64,000 bases of DNA from Vesta saturnalis (taxonomy: Eukaryota; Arthropoda; Insecta; Coleoptera; Lampyridae). The notes beneath the pieces are model-generated. The model was not told where the DNA came from and did no database searches. It saw only the letters and a program-made list of their open reading frames with translations. How positions within the stretch are numbered: position 1 is the first letter of the stretch; each line of letters starts with the position of its first letter. A program made the position numbers and the translations under genes. The stretch is taken from positions 782,501-846,500 of the forward strand of contig JARFJB010000921.1 in the NCBI GenBank assembly GCA_036346205.1, written 5' to 3'. This document shows positions 1 through 11,250 of the stretch, piece after piece.

Positions 1-1230
1 GTTGATTTTAAGTGTTTTTTTCTGCGGTATTTGCTGATAATTTTTAAAATTTTTTATTTTAAAAAATTGTGAATTTCAGTTAATTGTTTTTTCCGTTTCT
101 AAAAAAGGTATCGGTTACTTCTTTGAAAAAGTATTGAACAAATGTTTTTCCTTTTTGTCCTTTTGTTTTTAATAAAAAAATGATTTTGTTTGTGGTTTGT
201 ATTCCCGTTGAAAAAGAAATGGTATTTAAATTATATTATTTGAAAGAAATTTTCTAACTTAAGTAAATCGTTTTTGAATTATTTAAAGGAATTAGAAAAA
301 TTCAGGATTTAAAAATTGAGTAGTTGTGAAAGAAATGGATTTTTCATTTTGTAAAGGTTCCAGAAAATTATTAACTTGTTTTGGTTATTATTTAAAGAAG
401 AATTTTTAAAATCTTGCTTTTAAATTTTAAAAAAATTTGGTACACTTTTTTAATTTTTGGTTTGTGAAATTAAAAAAGTTATTATTCAAAAAAGTAAAGT
501 TTTGTAAAGAAATTGGTTATGTTTCGGCCGGTTGATAAAAAAGAAACAAGTTTGGGGCAGCATGCAGAATAATTTTAGAATATAAGATTCGTAAATCCTT
601 TTTTCTTTAAACTTTAGGATTTTAAATATTTAGTAGTTGGAGGAAGGTCTTGTTCCTGGTGTTTAGAAAATTATTAAATTTGGTATTCCTAAAGGAAACA
701 CAATTTATTTGCAAATTTTTACTGGCCAATTTTTGAATTTTATTAAATGAAAATTAAGGTTAAACAATTAAATTAAAAAACTCGTTGTTGTTAAATAGGA
801 ATTTGGAATTTCCAAAAATTCCCGGTCCACGCTGCCGAGAAAATTAAAAAATTTTAAATTTTTTTTTGGAATTTGGATATTTAAATTTTTAAGCAATTTG
901 TTAAAAATTTTATTTAGTTGAAGTTAAAAATAATTTAATAAATTTTATTTCTTTGGAATTAAAATTAAAATTTTGTAACCAAAGGTAATTGAAGATTTTC
1001 CCTTGTTTGGTAAATGAGAAGTTTCCAAATTAATTGGTTCAGGGGAGATAAAATGTGGTTTTTAAATTTAATATTTTGTAGTTTGGATTCCATTTTAAGC
1101 AACGAAAGTTTATTTGGTTAAATTAATAAAATTTTTCTTTGAAAATTTTTGAAACGATTTGCAGTTTAAAACTTGGCGGAACGGGAATTTTTTAAATTTT
1201 CAAGAAAATTGGGTTTTTAAACGTTGAGTT
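1..1230. other. AT-rich DNA without recognisable gene
   Basis: Homopolymer-rich sequence dominated by runs of T and A with scattered G pairs. No ORF of useful length and no transposon motif was seen on either strand. The many short homopolymers would make this stretch sensitive to indel errors in a long-read assembly. Confidence 0.5.
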
Positions 1231-1280
1231 TGATTTTAAAGTTTGGCACGAAAACAATCGTTCAATATTTTTTTTACCTT

Positions 1281-1477
1281 GACGATGCAGTTAATGCTGG
1301 CACGTAATTTTCCAACCGGTTCCAGAAACTCATCTCGACCTGACGATGCAGTTAATGCTGGCAACGTAATTTTCCAACTCGGTTGAAACTCATCTCGTTT
1401 TACCGTGACGATGCAGTTAATGCTGGCAACGTAATTTTCAACTCGGTTCCAGAAACTCTCCGTTTTACCTTGCTCAT
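1281..1477. repeat. three-copy tandem repeat, unit about 61-65 bp
   Basis: Each unit starts with GACGATGCAGTTAATGCTGG, at 1281, 1342 and 1407, and continues through a TAATTTTC block and a GAAACTC block. The copies differ mainly by small indels (CACGT versus CAACGT; loss of CC in GGTTCCAG). A minus-strand reading frame across it (1236-1493) simply repeats itself and is not taken as a gene. Confidence 0.85.
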
Positions 1478-1815
1478 TAAGCGGCATAACCAAGGTTAGA
1501 AACTACCGACCGTGAATGGTTAATCTGAGCTAATTTTCAAATCGGTTAGAAATATGTTTTAAGTCTTCTTTACGGTGGTTAAAGAAAAAGTTAAACGAAG
1601 CCGCTGTTTGGGATATATGGATTTGCTTATCTTTATCGGGGAATTGTTAAGTTAGGCTTGTTCATTTTGGGAAAAAATTTCGCCGTTTTTCGTTTTATCA
1701 AAGTCAGAATAATTAACTGTCCCGAAAATGGGAAAGATGCTTGTAATTTTAAAATTTTTTGCTTTTATAAAATTGTATAAAAGGCCCAAATAAAAAAATT
1801 TTTAAAATAAATTAG

Positions 1816-1822
<7 letters not shown>

Positions 1823-1859
<37 letters not shown>
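1823..1859. repeat. (TA)n microsatellite
   Basis: Uninterrupted alternating TA for about 36 bases. Similar tracts recur at 7361, 25321, 34095 and 47963, several of them next to or inside transposons. Confidence 0.95.
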
Positions 1860-1862
<3 letters not shown>

Positions 1863-3305
1863 CTAAATTTGCGTTAGTATAATTCAGAAATAAACGGTTC
1901 GTTGAAAGTTGACGACTGAAAGGCTGTGTGGGAAGCGGCGTCTGGAAGATCCAAAAGTGGCTTCCACCGATCCGTAAGAGCGTCAATTGACCGCTGTGCA
2001 AAGGAAAGAGGAGAATCCGAGTGGTTAATTGTTGTAAACGTAAGATAAATACTTTCATACATGGTATCTTGTCAGGCGGATGAATACGCTTTCTAGTGTT
2101 TAGTTTCGCACTAAAGCCGTTTAGGCGAATGATATTAAAGTGTACCCACCTGTACTTCATTTCATTATATTCTTTTATATTTCTTATGGCTGATTACTGT
2201 ATACTAAAATTCCAACAAAATTTGTCAAATTTATGTTTTAGACGTTACTATTATTCACTTAAGGTGTTTATTAGAATTAAGGTACTAAAGTACATAATTT
2301 TGGAGAATTGAACCTAAAGTGTTAACCCTGTTTAACTATTAGATTTTACAAAATTGCGTGTTTTATCTGTATCAATGCACTGGCGCCCATATGATTTATT
2401 ACTTTCCTTATTGTTTTACGTATTACGTCCAATTTATACGCCCATTTTTTCTTATTCTTCCCCGATTTACTGCCATTTTGCCCGTAATAATTTAGAACCA
2501 TTAATTTTAAAAGCGATTTATTACGTAAAGTTAACTAACAAACAAAACACCCCCGTACCACCTATAATTAAAAACGTCGCACGCGTTTCAGTTATTAAGC
2601 TATGGTTTAAGAATTAAAATGTGTTTTACAGATTAGTATCGAAGGCAATGAAACCCTGTTTGCGTCATTTTAAATTTGGTGAATTTTGTTAAATAAATTT
2701 GAGATTGCATCATATAAAACTATTTATAACTATAAAATTTATTACATTGTATGGTACATCTTTTACAAAATTAATTATATCCGTCAGACCGTCACCTTCT
2801 TGTCGATAAGATTTTTTGATTGAAAACAAAGAGTTTGGATTTTTTATGTTATTTTAAGGTTGATGATAGTAGTGTCGTTATCAGAAACATCTCCTATTAC
2901 ACGGGAGAACGCAGTTCGATGGATTTTTTCAGTTCGTCTTTCGAGTTAATTCGTTTTGTGTTGTCAAGAAATCAAGTTATTGACAGGATCGCTCCCATAT
3001 AATATTTTAACTTTATGTTCAATGTACATTGTACAAGTAAGTACCGTGTGTCCCGATTTCATTGTTTTAGTCGTTTTTTGAAGATACCGTTGTTATTACC
3101 CAAGATAGAGGGTTGCAGGTTTTACATTCACCTACTACTTTGTTGGCCTAGATTTCATGGGAAAATCGAAAATTTCTTATCTTCTATTGTTTTCGGCCTC
3201 TAGCCAAACTTCGATATTCCTGCACTTTTTTTAATGTCTTACACCTCGCTTAGTACTATTATACCGATATAATTTCGTCAACGGTGCCTATATATTGCGA
3301 ACTCA
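1860..3305. other. no assignable gene
   Basis: Several short ORFs exist (for example minus 1874-2062, plus 2354-2617, plus 2820-3002), but none shows a motif or family pattern I recognise. The stretch 1874-2062 is less AT-rich than its surroundings and could be a transposon scrap; I cannot name it. Confidence 0.4.
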
Positions 3306-3453
3306 GTGACCTGGGGGTGCGGTTTTTGGGTAATAATATGAACTTACATTTTTTAAAAGGGAATCATAGTTGGCTTGGCAACCATCAGCTGCAATTCTTT
3401 CTTAACTGTTCAACAATATAAATATATACTTTCCTGCATAACATGTTCCAAAT

Positions 3454-3564
3454 ATTTTTCAACAAGACGGCGTCCCAGCCCATAATGCTTTAGCATTAAA
3501 GAATTACTTAGAAAACCGTTTCCAAAATCGTTGGATTGCAACATTCGGTTCAGTATTATGGCGG
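3454..3564 (+). pseudogene. Tc1/mariner transposase fragment, left arm
   Basis: The plus strand reads FQQDGVPAHNA followed about 15 residues later by NRFQNRWIA. This is the second-aspartate region of the DDE/D catalytic core of insect mariner-like transposases (family pattern FQQDGAPAHxA, then NRFPxRWIG). Only this part of the core is present and the reading frame is not extended on either side, so it is a relic. It forms one arm of the inverted repeat at 3310-3893. Confidence 0.75.
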
Positions 3565-3635
3565 TTTTGAAAAATTATGTTTTTCAAAAAACACCATAGG
3601 AAGAAATTCGGTATTGACAGATCTGGAGATCGTAG

Positions 3636-3747
3636 CGCCATGACACCGAACCGAGTGTTGCAATCCAACATTCTGGGTAACGGTTTCCTAAGTAATTCCT
3701 CACTGCCAAAGCATTACGGGTTGGGACACCGTCTTGTTGAAAAATAG
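3636..3747 (-). pseudogene. Tc1/mariner transposase fragment, right arm
   Basis: The minus strand reads FQQDGVPTRNA followed by GNRYPECWIA, a diverged second copy of the fragment at 3454-3564 in opposite orientation. The catalytic aspartate in QQDG is kept, but the HNA histidine is changed to R. It is not translatable beyond this block. Confidence 0.75.
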
Positions 3748-3985
3748 CGTTTGGAAGACGTTATTCAGGAATGTTTATATTTAATTTTTGAAAAGCTAAG
3801 AAAGAACTGCAGCTGATGGTTGCCAAGAACACTATGATTTCTATTTATAAAAATTCAAGCTTATATTATTACTCATAAACCGAACCCCCTAGAACAATTC
3901 TATGCACGCCAATGATTTTGCGTTTATGACCTACATAATGCTACACATCCTGAACAACAAAAAACCTGGACAAACATTGATGTAG

Positions 3986-4670
3986 TTGATCTCAATGCGT
4001 TTAATGGCGTTTTTATTTTTTAAAAATAAACCAGACACGCCAAGACAGTTAAATATAGCAAAAGGAAGAGCAGTTTACTCATCGGAATTTGTGTTTTCTG
4101 ACAAAACTATTATGGTGACCTATAGGCCGAAGAAAAATGAATTAGTTCATGTTTTATGTACCCAGCATGAAGATTCATCTGTTTCTCAACATGAGTCCAA
4201 AAAACCTATCATGATATTAAATTATAACGAAACTAAAGGGGCTGTAAATTATGTCGTGAAAATGATAGGCGAATATACTTGCTCTCGTCGTACCGCCCGC
4301 TGGCCTTTTCGTTATGTATGAACCTTATTGATATTGTTGTCTTGAATAGCTTTGTCATATATGTTCCCAAAAACCCTGATTATACCAAAAAATCTTCAAC
4401 AAGGAAAACAGTTAGCTAACCAACATGGAACGCCGAATTCTTAACCTAAAAAACAATCCTAATGTGTACAGAGCAATATTTGCATGCGGAGTAAACAGTC
4501 CAGTAAAACCCGAACTGCCTACTACTACCAATGACATAAAACGTGGAAGATGTCATTTATGTCCAAGAGCAACGGATAAAATAGTTAACATAAAGTGCAA
4601 GCTATTTGTTTGTGCCACTCACAGGCTCACATACTCCAATGTAAAGTGTACTTCTCATTTGCAAGAATAA
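3986..4670 (+). pseudogene. piggyBac transposase, C-terminal half (frameshifted)
   Basis: Three consecutive frames carry the end of a piggyBac-type transposase. 3986-4321 has the Lys-Pro / YNETKGAVNYV block and the EYTCSRRTARWPFR block, matching the third catalytic region of the DDE_Tnp_1_7 family (usual pattern YNxTKGGVDxxD, SxxRxTRRWP). The next frame, about 4317-4415, gives a NLIDIV-NSFVIY segment, and 4425-4670 gives an ERRIL helix followed by the cysteine-rich tail RCHLCPRATD-C-C-THR. Family members are 500-600 residues, so the N-terminal half and most of the catalytic domain are missing upstream. At least two frameshifts break it. In the conserved KGGVD motif the Asp is replaced by Asn (KGAVN), which would abolish activity. 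The neighbour upstream is a mariner foldback. Confidence 0.85.
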
Positions 4671-5298
4671 TACTAACCTATTCCGTTCTTATCCTTGTAT
4701 TATATTAATTTTTTCTTTTTCAAAATACGTTTTATTTTAAGTTTACACCAGTAGTAAGTATTTAAAGCTCTTATCTATTAGTAAGATGTTATTTAAGATT
4801 TTTGTGTTTGTGGCGTTACATAAATTTGTATTTTTTGTTTTTTGGATTTAAAATCTATTTTGTAGCATGTATCTAGGTTTCTAAAATATATATTATCTTT
4901 AAAATCTTGTTGCATATATGTTTATAAACCCACGTCGCCTAACATAAGTGCAAAAAATCCCTGGGGGTCCCTTAATTAACCACGTCGTAGGTAAAAATAG
5001 CGTCGTACGTTAAGGGTTTAAGGTACTTTCTGTTTATATTTATAAATTTCTAATGCTTCAAAAACATCTAATTATTATTAGAAACGTGTAAAAATTTCAT
5101 ATTGTTTTGTTAGACCATAAGGTCATTAGTTACTAATTACACATTTTGCACAATTTGATTTGCTGTCTGTTTATATTTGTAACATCTAATGTATTCTTTC
5201 TTTCCAATAGCAAAATTCCTAAGTATTTGTCCAGTCTAAACAGAGTTACAGATTGTGCAGTTCAATTTATAATAACCGGACATAAAAATGTCGTTATG
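4671..5298. other. AT-rich 3' flank of the piggyBac relic
   Basis: No gene. A GC-richer patch at 4928-5020 includes GTTAAGGGTTTAAGG near 5008. piggyBac elements end in a G-run followed by TTAA, so this could be the decayed 3' terminus, but no matching 5' terminus was found. Confidence 0.35.
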
Positions 5299-5522
5299 GT
5301 CTGGGTGCCATGTTGAAAAGCTTGTTTTGAGGTATGAATAAAATGTTTTGACTGTTTTTGGTAGCTTATGATATGTAGATTTCAGATCCGATTGACGCCA
5401 CTCTGCCAGAGTTGAGCATTTTGAGTAATTCAAGATGGCGTCCAAGATGGCTGCCAAAATATTGATCTACGTTTTTCCAAGCAATATTGACATGTAAGAT
5501 ATCATTTGATATGTTTTTTAGG
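5299..5522. repeat. left terminal inverted repeat
   Basis: About 224 bp. Its reverse complement matches 9770-10007 over nearly the whole length, including the blocks CAGCCATCTTGGACGCCATC and GCTCAACTCTGGCAGAGTGG. Differences are mostly substitutions, plus a small indel near the outer end after the shared CCTCAAAACAAG block. Confidence 0.92.
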
Positions 5523-5614
5523 TCAAGGAATATGAATATAAAGTCAAATTTCATCTACAAAGGATGTAAAAAATTTTATTTCTAAATTACAGCTGAGTTC
5601 ACCTTTTATGCAAG

Positions 5615-8600
5615 ATGTTAACTGACGAAGAAGAGGAATGTTTTTTCAAATGTGGTAAACCATGAAAGACGGACAAATGTTCTACTAAAAGGATCGAATC
5701 GATAATATCAGCAAGCAAACTGCGAAAAGATGTGTATCATGAGTTATTGGAACAGTGTTTTACATCCAACCCCAACCTAGTAGTATACTGCCACCGGACA
5801 TGTGTGTCAACCTATACTTCAAAAACGCACATAAACCGTGCCCTAAAACGAAGTCTTCCTAAAGAAGAATGCGTGCTACAAAGTAAAAGAGTGTTGCGCT
5901 CAGAACCAGAATCTTTTAATTTTAGAAGAAACTGCTTTTTATGTGGAGAAGAGTGCGTAGATCCATGTAGCTGTAACCCTTACTTTCCTGTTAGGACAGT
6001 AGTGTTTAAGACAGGAATTTTGGACGTGTGCAATAAGAGAAATGACAAATGGGCTGAGGAGGTACAGTTAAGGGTTTCGGGAGCCACAAGTGATTTACAT
6101 GCAGCAGATGCAATGTATCACTGGAAATTCCACAAATTGTTTACAAGTGACCGTAACATAAAGGCTGCAAAAAAGAAATCTTCTGATGAGTTAAAAGATG
6201 ATGATATTGCTTTTAACGAAGTCACACAAGAAATGGTTGAAAACAGTGATCAAACATGGAATAGCGTTGAACTGCACAGTTTATATTTGAGTTTCGGCGG
6301 GAGTATTCTTTCTAGAAGGACATTTGCTGAAACGCTGCAAGATTATTTCTGTAAAGAGTTACTTGTTTGGTCATCACCAGGGATTGCGAGTCTTGTTTTA
6401 TTTCAAAAACATTGTACGACAACCCTGATAAGCACAGAAAATGACTAAGACATCGTATCTGAACACGTGAAACCATTGGCATCCATAATAAGAAAGGAAA
6501 CTTTGAAGGCAGATAAATCTAATACCATGTTAAAATCGACACCACCACAGTTAGTCGTGAATGTAGTGAAACACTCTTGCATCTCCTTAATGAATTAAAA
6601 ATACCCAACCTAGCAGCACTTGCTATAGGTATTATTGTTGCAAGTTCCTTAAAAAAAGCCACAGTTCAACTTCAAGTTGCGTTCTCCAACCTTCTAAAGA
6701 AAAAGTCACTCATTGAAGAACTTAGCCATTTCATGATCACAACGACCTATGATGAATTTAAGCTTGCAGTGCCAACTTTTCAAGAAGGAAATAGTCTTAA
6801 ACAAGTTGTTGGAGACAATTTTGATGCTGCTATTTGCTCAGAAAATGAACTACAGCAAACTCACGCAATGGGAATGAATCCTCACAAAGAGTCAACAAGA
6901 CATTGTAAATACAGAACAGGAAGTAATGATAATAACCAGAATACCAAAAAAATGAAGTTACTGTTTCTCCAGAGCCCGACGTTACAATTGAAAGGTACAA
7001 AGGACCAAAGAAAGTACCTATGCCATCACTCTCTTTGCCAAATGAAGGAATACCCCAGTTGAAAGTATTAGCTTCAAAAGTTGTTAAAAAGTGTTCAGTT
7101 GTGAATGCACGAAGAGAATAGACTTTAACTTTCGAAAGTTGGTTGCCAAGAGTCCAGACACTCCAGAGTATAATGGTTTCAACACAAGATTACATCGAGA
7201 ATCAATACATGACTTGGGGAATGCTACACAAGTAATGTATTTACCATTAATTGATCTGCCCCCAACTGATCATGACACAGTTTTAACATGCATGTTGGAA
7301 GCACAGAGATTAACCAATGAGTGTGGTCAGTCATTCGTAGTATTCACAGCAGATCTAATTAATATATATATATATATATAAAACAAAGTAGTTGTGGATA
7401 TTATATGGAATGACCCGAAAAGTTTTCTAACTTTGTTCCTCGTCTTGGTGGGATGCATATATTGATGTCTTTTATCGGGTGCATAGGTTCACTCATGGCT
7501 GGGAGTGTGATGGCAGAAATTCTTGAGTGTGCATTTGCTGGTGTGCTAAAAATGTTAAAAGGCCAAAAGTTTCCTCAGAATAGCGAGCATTACGGCTTCT
7601 GGCAGAAGAAGTGCTGACCAGTTCTTGAAGACAATGCCATCAACAATTTTGAGAACTTAGATGAAAAATGCACCCATAGCCGAACTACTCGTTTGTGGGT
7701 ATACAATTTTATTAAACCAGTTCTACTAACGATGAGTTATGTGAGAGCAGAAAGGGAAGCAGATTGGTTCCTTCATCTTTGGTGTGTACAAGGAATGTTA
7801 CCCTACTTTGCTGCTGCTGGGCATTGGAACTATTTACGTTATTCCTCTGTTTATGTAATGCATATGAAGCAGATGCCACGTGATTGTCTAGATCATTTTT
7901 TGAAAGGAGAGCATGTAATGAGACATAGAAATGGCTATTGGAATGCAATATAGTCGGATATGATGATTGAAAGCACATTTATGGGATACGGACATGGTGA
8001 AAGAGGAAATTGTTTGACAGGCTTAGCGCTTAATACAGCAGGCGTAAAACGTTGGGCATTAAGTATACACGTGACCAGCCAACTTTCAAGTGAACTTTGT
8101 AAAATGAGGGAACACGGGGAATCTGGCACAATACATGTACACAAAGAAGAAAGCAACAGAAGAATTAGTCGTGATGCTGTAGATAGGGACAAGCTAAGGA
8201 AAAAACTGGAACTATGTACTCAGCCCTTAAATCCATTAGAGCATCCTCAAGGATTGGTAAACAATGTATCTGGGAAGGTAGTATCAGCCAAAGCAATTAA
8301 TGTGGACAAAGCTTATGAAATGGCTAAGGTAATTGTGCATGAGTTTCAAGAAAGCCTCCCAAGTGGATTTCATGATACTCTTAAAAATTTGTTGTTTCAT
8401 GAGTGAGGATAAAGAAGGGGTAAAATTAAAACTCCAATGCAGATGGACCCTTCACTTTTGTACTCTAAAATCATTGCGTCCAAGCAAACAGAGACATAAA
8501 ATGACTGATGTTAAAATATAACTTGTTCTGTGCCCCCATCTATGTTTAAAGACGACGGAAACATGAGAGAGGCTGTTGGTAAGTCTGTTTTAATGAACAC

Positions 8601-9631
8601 TATGAGTGTGTTGCAGTCAGTCAGAAGAAGTAATCCACCTTCACTAATAATTATTGACGTTTGTGCATTATTGTGGGTTGTGCATTGGCCAGTAGGAGAG
8701 TCTGTGAATGACTTCCTAAATAACTTCCTGGAAGAGATCATTGACAAGCTAAAAGATGCCCATGTTCACCTGGTGTTTGACAGATACTATGACTATAGCA
8801 TCATGAGTGCAACAAGAGCGAGTCGCGGAAATAAAGTGTCAAGAAAGTTTATTCTTACTGAAACGACACCACTCCCGCCACAAAATAAAACGCTGTCAAA
8901 CAACGAAAACAACCATCTGTTAGAAAGGAAAAATGAAGTCTGCATGGTATCGCTAAAACCAGGAAGGTCATCAGTTTACATCAAAGATACAGCTTCAAAG
9001 CACAAGGATATAATTACACGTTTGCCAGCTGCTCATGCCTTGTCTGGCTTTGATTCTGTAGCCCCAATCCATGGGATAGAAAAGAAAACAGTTCTTAAGT
9101 GTCTTCAGGCTGGTAAACAGTTACGGAAATTGGACCATGAAGGCAGCTGTACGGCAGAGATAATAGATGAATGCACAACATTTATTGCTTCTTGTTATGG
9201 AATTGAAGGTGCTATTGATATGACATAAGTGAGCTCCTTCATTTGCTTCATTACCACCCACTAAGGAATGTTTTGCCGAAAATGTAAAGCGAGCACACCT
9301 TCAAAGTATTTTGTGGTTATCTGCAAACAGTCCATTATCACTTGGCCCAGATCCAACATCATTAGGCTGGCAAAGGGATGAAGCGAACAAAGAGCTTATT
9401 CCCATTGCCATTCCACAAAATATTCCAATTGCACCAAACTACATAACAGCAATGACAATGTGTTCATGCCGATCTGATCAACCCTGCATAACAATAAGAT
9501 GTAGCTGTCGGGCAAATAACATTTCATGTAGCTTAATGTGTCAATGCTTACATGAAGGAAAAAAGTGCTGTAATGCAACTACCAAAATAAGTCAGTCATT
9601 AAATGACAGTGACAGTGAAGATGAATTTTAG
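5615..9631 (+). pseudogene. Academ-like transposase with XPG-like and CXC segments
   Basis: Probable start ATG at 5615, in frame with the long ORF to 6448 apart from one TGA at 5663. Blocks in order: N-terminal cysteine-rich part (CFFKCG; CFLCGEEC-DPCSC near 5935-5975); 6577-7062; 7091-7360, cut by a (TA)10 insertion at 7361; 7693-8406, one frame interrupted only by TAG at 7951 where a Trp codon is likely (WNAI-stop-SDMMIE), with a block GHWNYLRYSSVY and RWALSIH; 8530-9228 with LVFDRYYDYSIMSATRA and HALSGFDSVAPIHGIEKKT, resembling the conserved parts of XPG/FEN1-type nucleases; and 9311-9631, a tail rich in CxC pairs (CSCRS, RCSCRA, CQCLHEGKKCCN) ending in an acidic stretch. Total about 1,300 residues if joined. 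Several frameshifts make it non-functional. TIRs and the polyadenylation signal lie just outside it. Confidence 0.7.
7361..7380. repeat. (TA)10 inside the transposase
   Basis: A TA run interrupts the coding frame after TADLIN; the family-like sequence resumes in another frame. It is a likely site of replication slippage after the element died. Confidence 0.8.
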
Positions 9632-9723
9632 TGTGATTTGTACTCAACTGTTTTATCTTGATCTTAGATAACAACGTGAGAAATTTAACTATTGTTTTAA
9701 CTATATTATCTATAATGTTTTTT

Positions 9724-9729
9724 CAATAA
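9724..9729 (+). terminator. AATAAA polyadenylation signal of the Academ-like gene
   Basis: AATAAA lies about 93 bases after the stop codon at 9631 and just before the right TIR, the expected place for the 3' end of the transposase mRNA. Confidence 0.6.
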
Positions 9730-9769
9730 AGGTTTGTATGTAACCCCGCTATTATTTATTTTTCACCCA

Positions 9770-10007
9770 ACCTAAAAAACACATAAAATGATATATCACA
9801 TGACAATATTGCTTAAAAAAAAACGTAGATCAATATTTTGGCAGCCATCTTGGACGCCATCTTGAATTACTCAAAATGCTCAACTCTGGCAGAGTGGCAT
9901 CAATCGGATCTGAAATCCACATATCAGAAACATTCAAAAACAGTGAAAACATTTTATTCATACCTCAAAACAAGGTTACCCTACAATTAGACATTTGGCA
10001 CCCAGAC
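9770..10007. repeat. right terminal inverted repeat
   Basis: About 238 bp, complementary to 5299-5522. The outer end is TGGCACCCAGAC. It includes about a dozen bases absent from the left copy between the CCTCAAAACAAG block and the terminal block. Confidence 0.92.
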
Positions 10008-10609
10008 TATTAGTTGAATCTTTGGCATTAAATAAAAATTTAAGAGCATTGGTGTTAGTGTAATCATTTGCTTGTACAATTTGTGTTATAATTGAAATTT
10101 TTCTTGTTTGATTTAATGGTAGCGATATTGATCTGTGTACTAATGATCAATATGCAAGCAACTTACGTGTTGTATGGTGACATGAATCGTTTGTAATTAT
10201 AGTGTCTACATGTGGGGGTGTTCAGTGCATTAATTTTGATGTATTAATCTAGAAAATTAATGGCTCTATTTTGTTCTTTCTCAATAAAATCTGATAAACT
10301 GTCAGAACGTGCTATTGAAAAGGAAAGAAAAGGCCACGTGTTTCATTATCTTCCCAAGGGGGAGGGCGGGCTGCTTGAGCTTTAGCCACAATCATGGATT
10401 CCCAACATACATGCATTAAGTATGTATGCGTAGTGGGATTAAGGATAGGAGCGGTCGGGACAGGATCAAAAGGAACGGAGTTAGGGTTCTGAGTGCAAGA
10501 TACTACCCCAGAATTCGCCTAAATAGCCGCACCTGGTTTGCCTGTACAAAATGACCGTGTCGCTATTTGTGTAGGGGAAACCCCATGGAAAGACTCCTGA
10601 ATGCTAGGC
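10008..10609. other. no gene seen; GC-richer patch
   Basis: Between the Academ-like element and a PLE. 10360-10560 is clearly less AT-rich than its flanks and includes GGGGGAGGGCGGGCTGCTTG and several CCCC/GGGG blocks, but no ORF or RNA motif could be recognised. Confidence 0.4.
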
Positions 10610-11250
10610 AGATCGTGTTAGCACAACTCCATTAACTCTGTAAACATGATAAGATATCATCAACATAACAAAACCAAAATACAGTCTTGTCAGTAAAATT
10701 TAATTTAAAAATATATCATCCATAACGATATTAGCTGACATGCGCGAAATTGGACTGCCCATATGTAAACCATTCCTTTGGAGATAAATGCGAAAAGATT
10801 TTGATTACCATATTGATCAAATAATTGAATTATCTCGATTCTTGTAGCTAATGCAACATTATTATTAAATACAAAATAAAAGCATGTATAATTGAGGTAG
10901 TATTTTGGAAAACATACTAGTAACACCAAAACTTAAAACTTAAATTAGTTCTAAAGAATTGTTAATAGAATGTTTTGATTTGTGCGTTAAAGTGTGCTAA
11001 GACATGATTAGATGCTTGTATGTAAGACACTGCTGGTCTAATGGGCATATTTGGTTTGTGGATTTTAATGAGACCGTATAGTTTTGGTATTTGTGGGTTC
11101 TTGTATAAAATTTGTTGTTTTGCAAATTTTGTTCCACATCTTTTTGGAATTTTGTTGTAGCGCCTCTATTTCAAATTTCTAAATTTTTGTTAATAATAAA
11201 ATCATTAACTTTCTGTTGAAATAATGGCTAATTTTTTTTGTTAATTTTAT
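10610..11250 (-). pseudogene. Penelope-like reverse transcriptase fragment
   Basis: Read on the minus strand with frameshifts: a block GLIKIHKPNMPIRPAVSYIQ (the PLE KIHK/RPIVS region, about 11040-11110), then ATRIEIIQLFDQYGNQN (10800-10860), GLHMGSPISR-MSANIVMDD (about 10720-10770) and FCYVDDILS (10650-10672). YVDD is the RT active-site motif and is intact here. PLEs are retroelements that couple an RT to a C-terminal GIY-YIG endonuclease; the endonuclease half is absent, as the match ends near 10610. The same RT region recurs on the plus strand at 62330-62560, so both belong to one family. Confidence 0.78.

Larger units (their letters stand above)
3310..3893. mobile_element. large inverted repeat built from two mariner-type fragments
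   Basis: The left arm, about 3310-3563, is mirrored by the right arm, about 3635-3893, with a spacer of some 70 bp. The outer ends match as a G-run plus CGGTTT block at 3311 against its complement near 3881-3892. The arms then share a CTTGGCAACCATCAGCTGCA block and a transposase-coding block. The arms differ by many substitutions and small indels, so the structure is old or was built from two different copies of one family. Confidence 0.85.
5299..10007 (+). mobile_element. Academ-like DNA transposon, 4.7 kb, long TIRs
   Basis: Two long inverted repeats (5299-5522 and 9770-10007) enclose one decayed coding region on the plus strand followed by an AATAAA signal at 9724. The outermost shared bases are GTCTGGGTGCCA at the left and its complement at the right. 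The flanks read TTATG and TATTAG, which allow a 3-bp TAT target duplication but do not prove it. Assignment to Academ rests on long TIRs, a 3-4 bp duplication and a transposase combining an XPG-like nuclease segment with a cysteine cluster, as I recall that superfamily. The boundaries are directly visible; the superfamily name is an inference. Confidence 0.75.

Noticed and set aside
1281..1477. CRISPR-like array
   Set aside because: Units are directly adjacent without unique spacers and the genome is eukaryotic.
5236..5554. Minus-strand ORFs of 62 and 73 codons
   Set aside because: They lie within the left TIR of the Academ-like element and its mirror copy shows no coding conservation.
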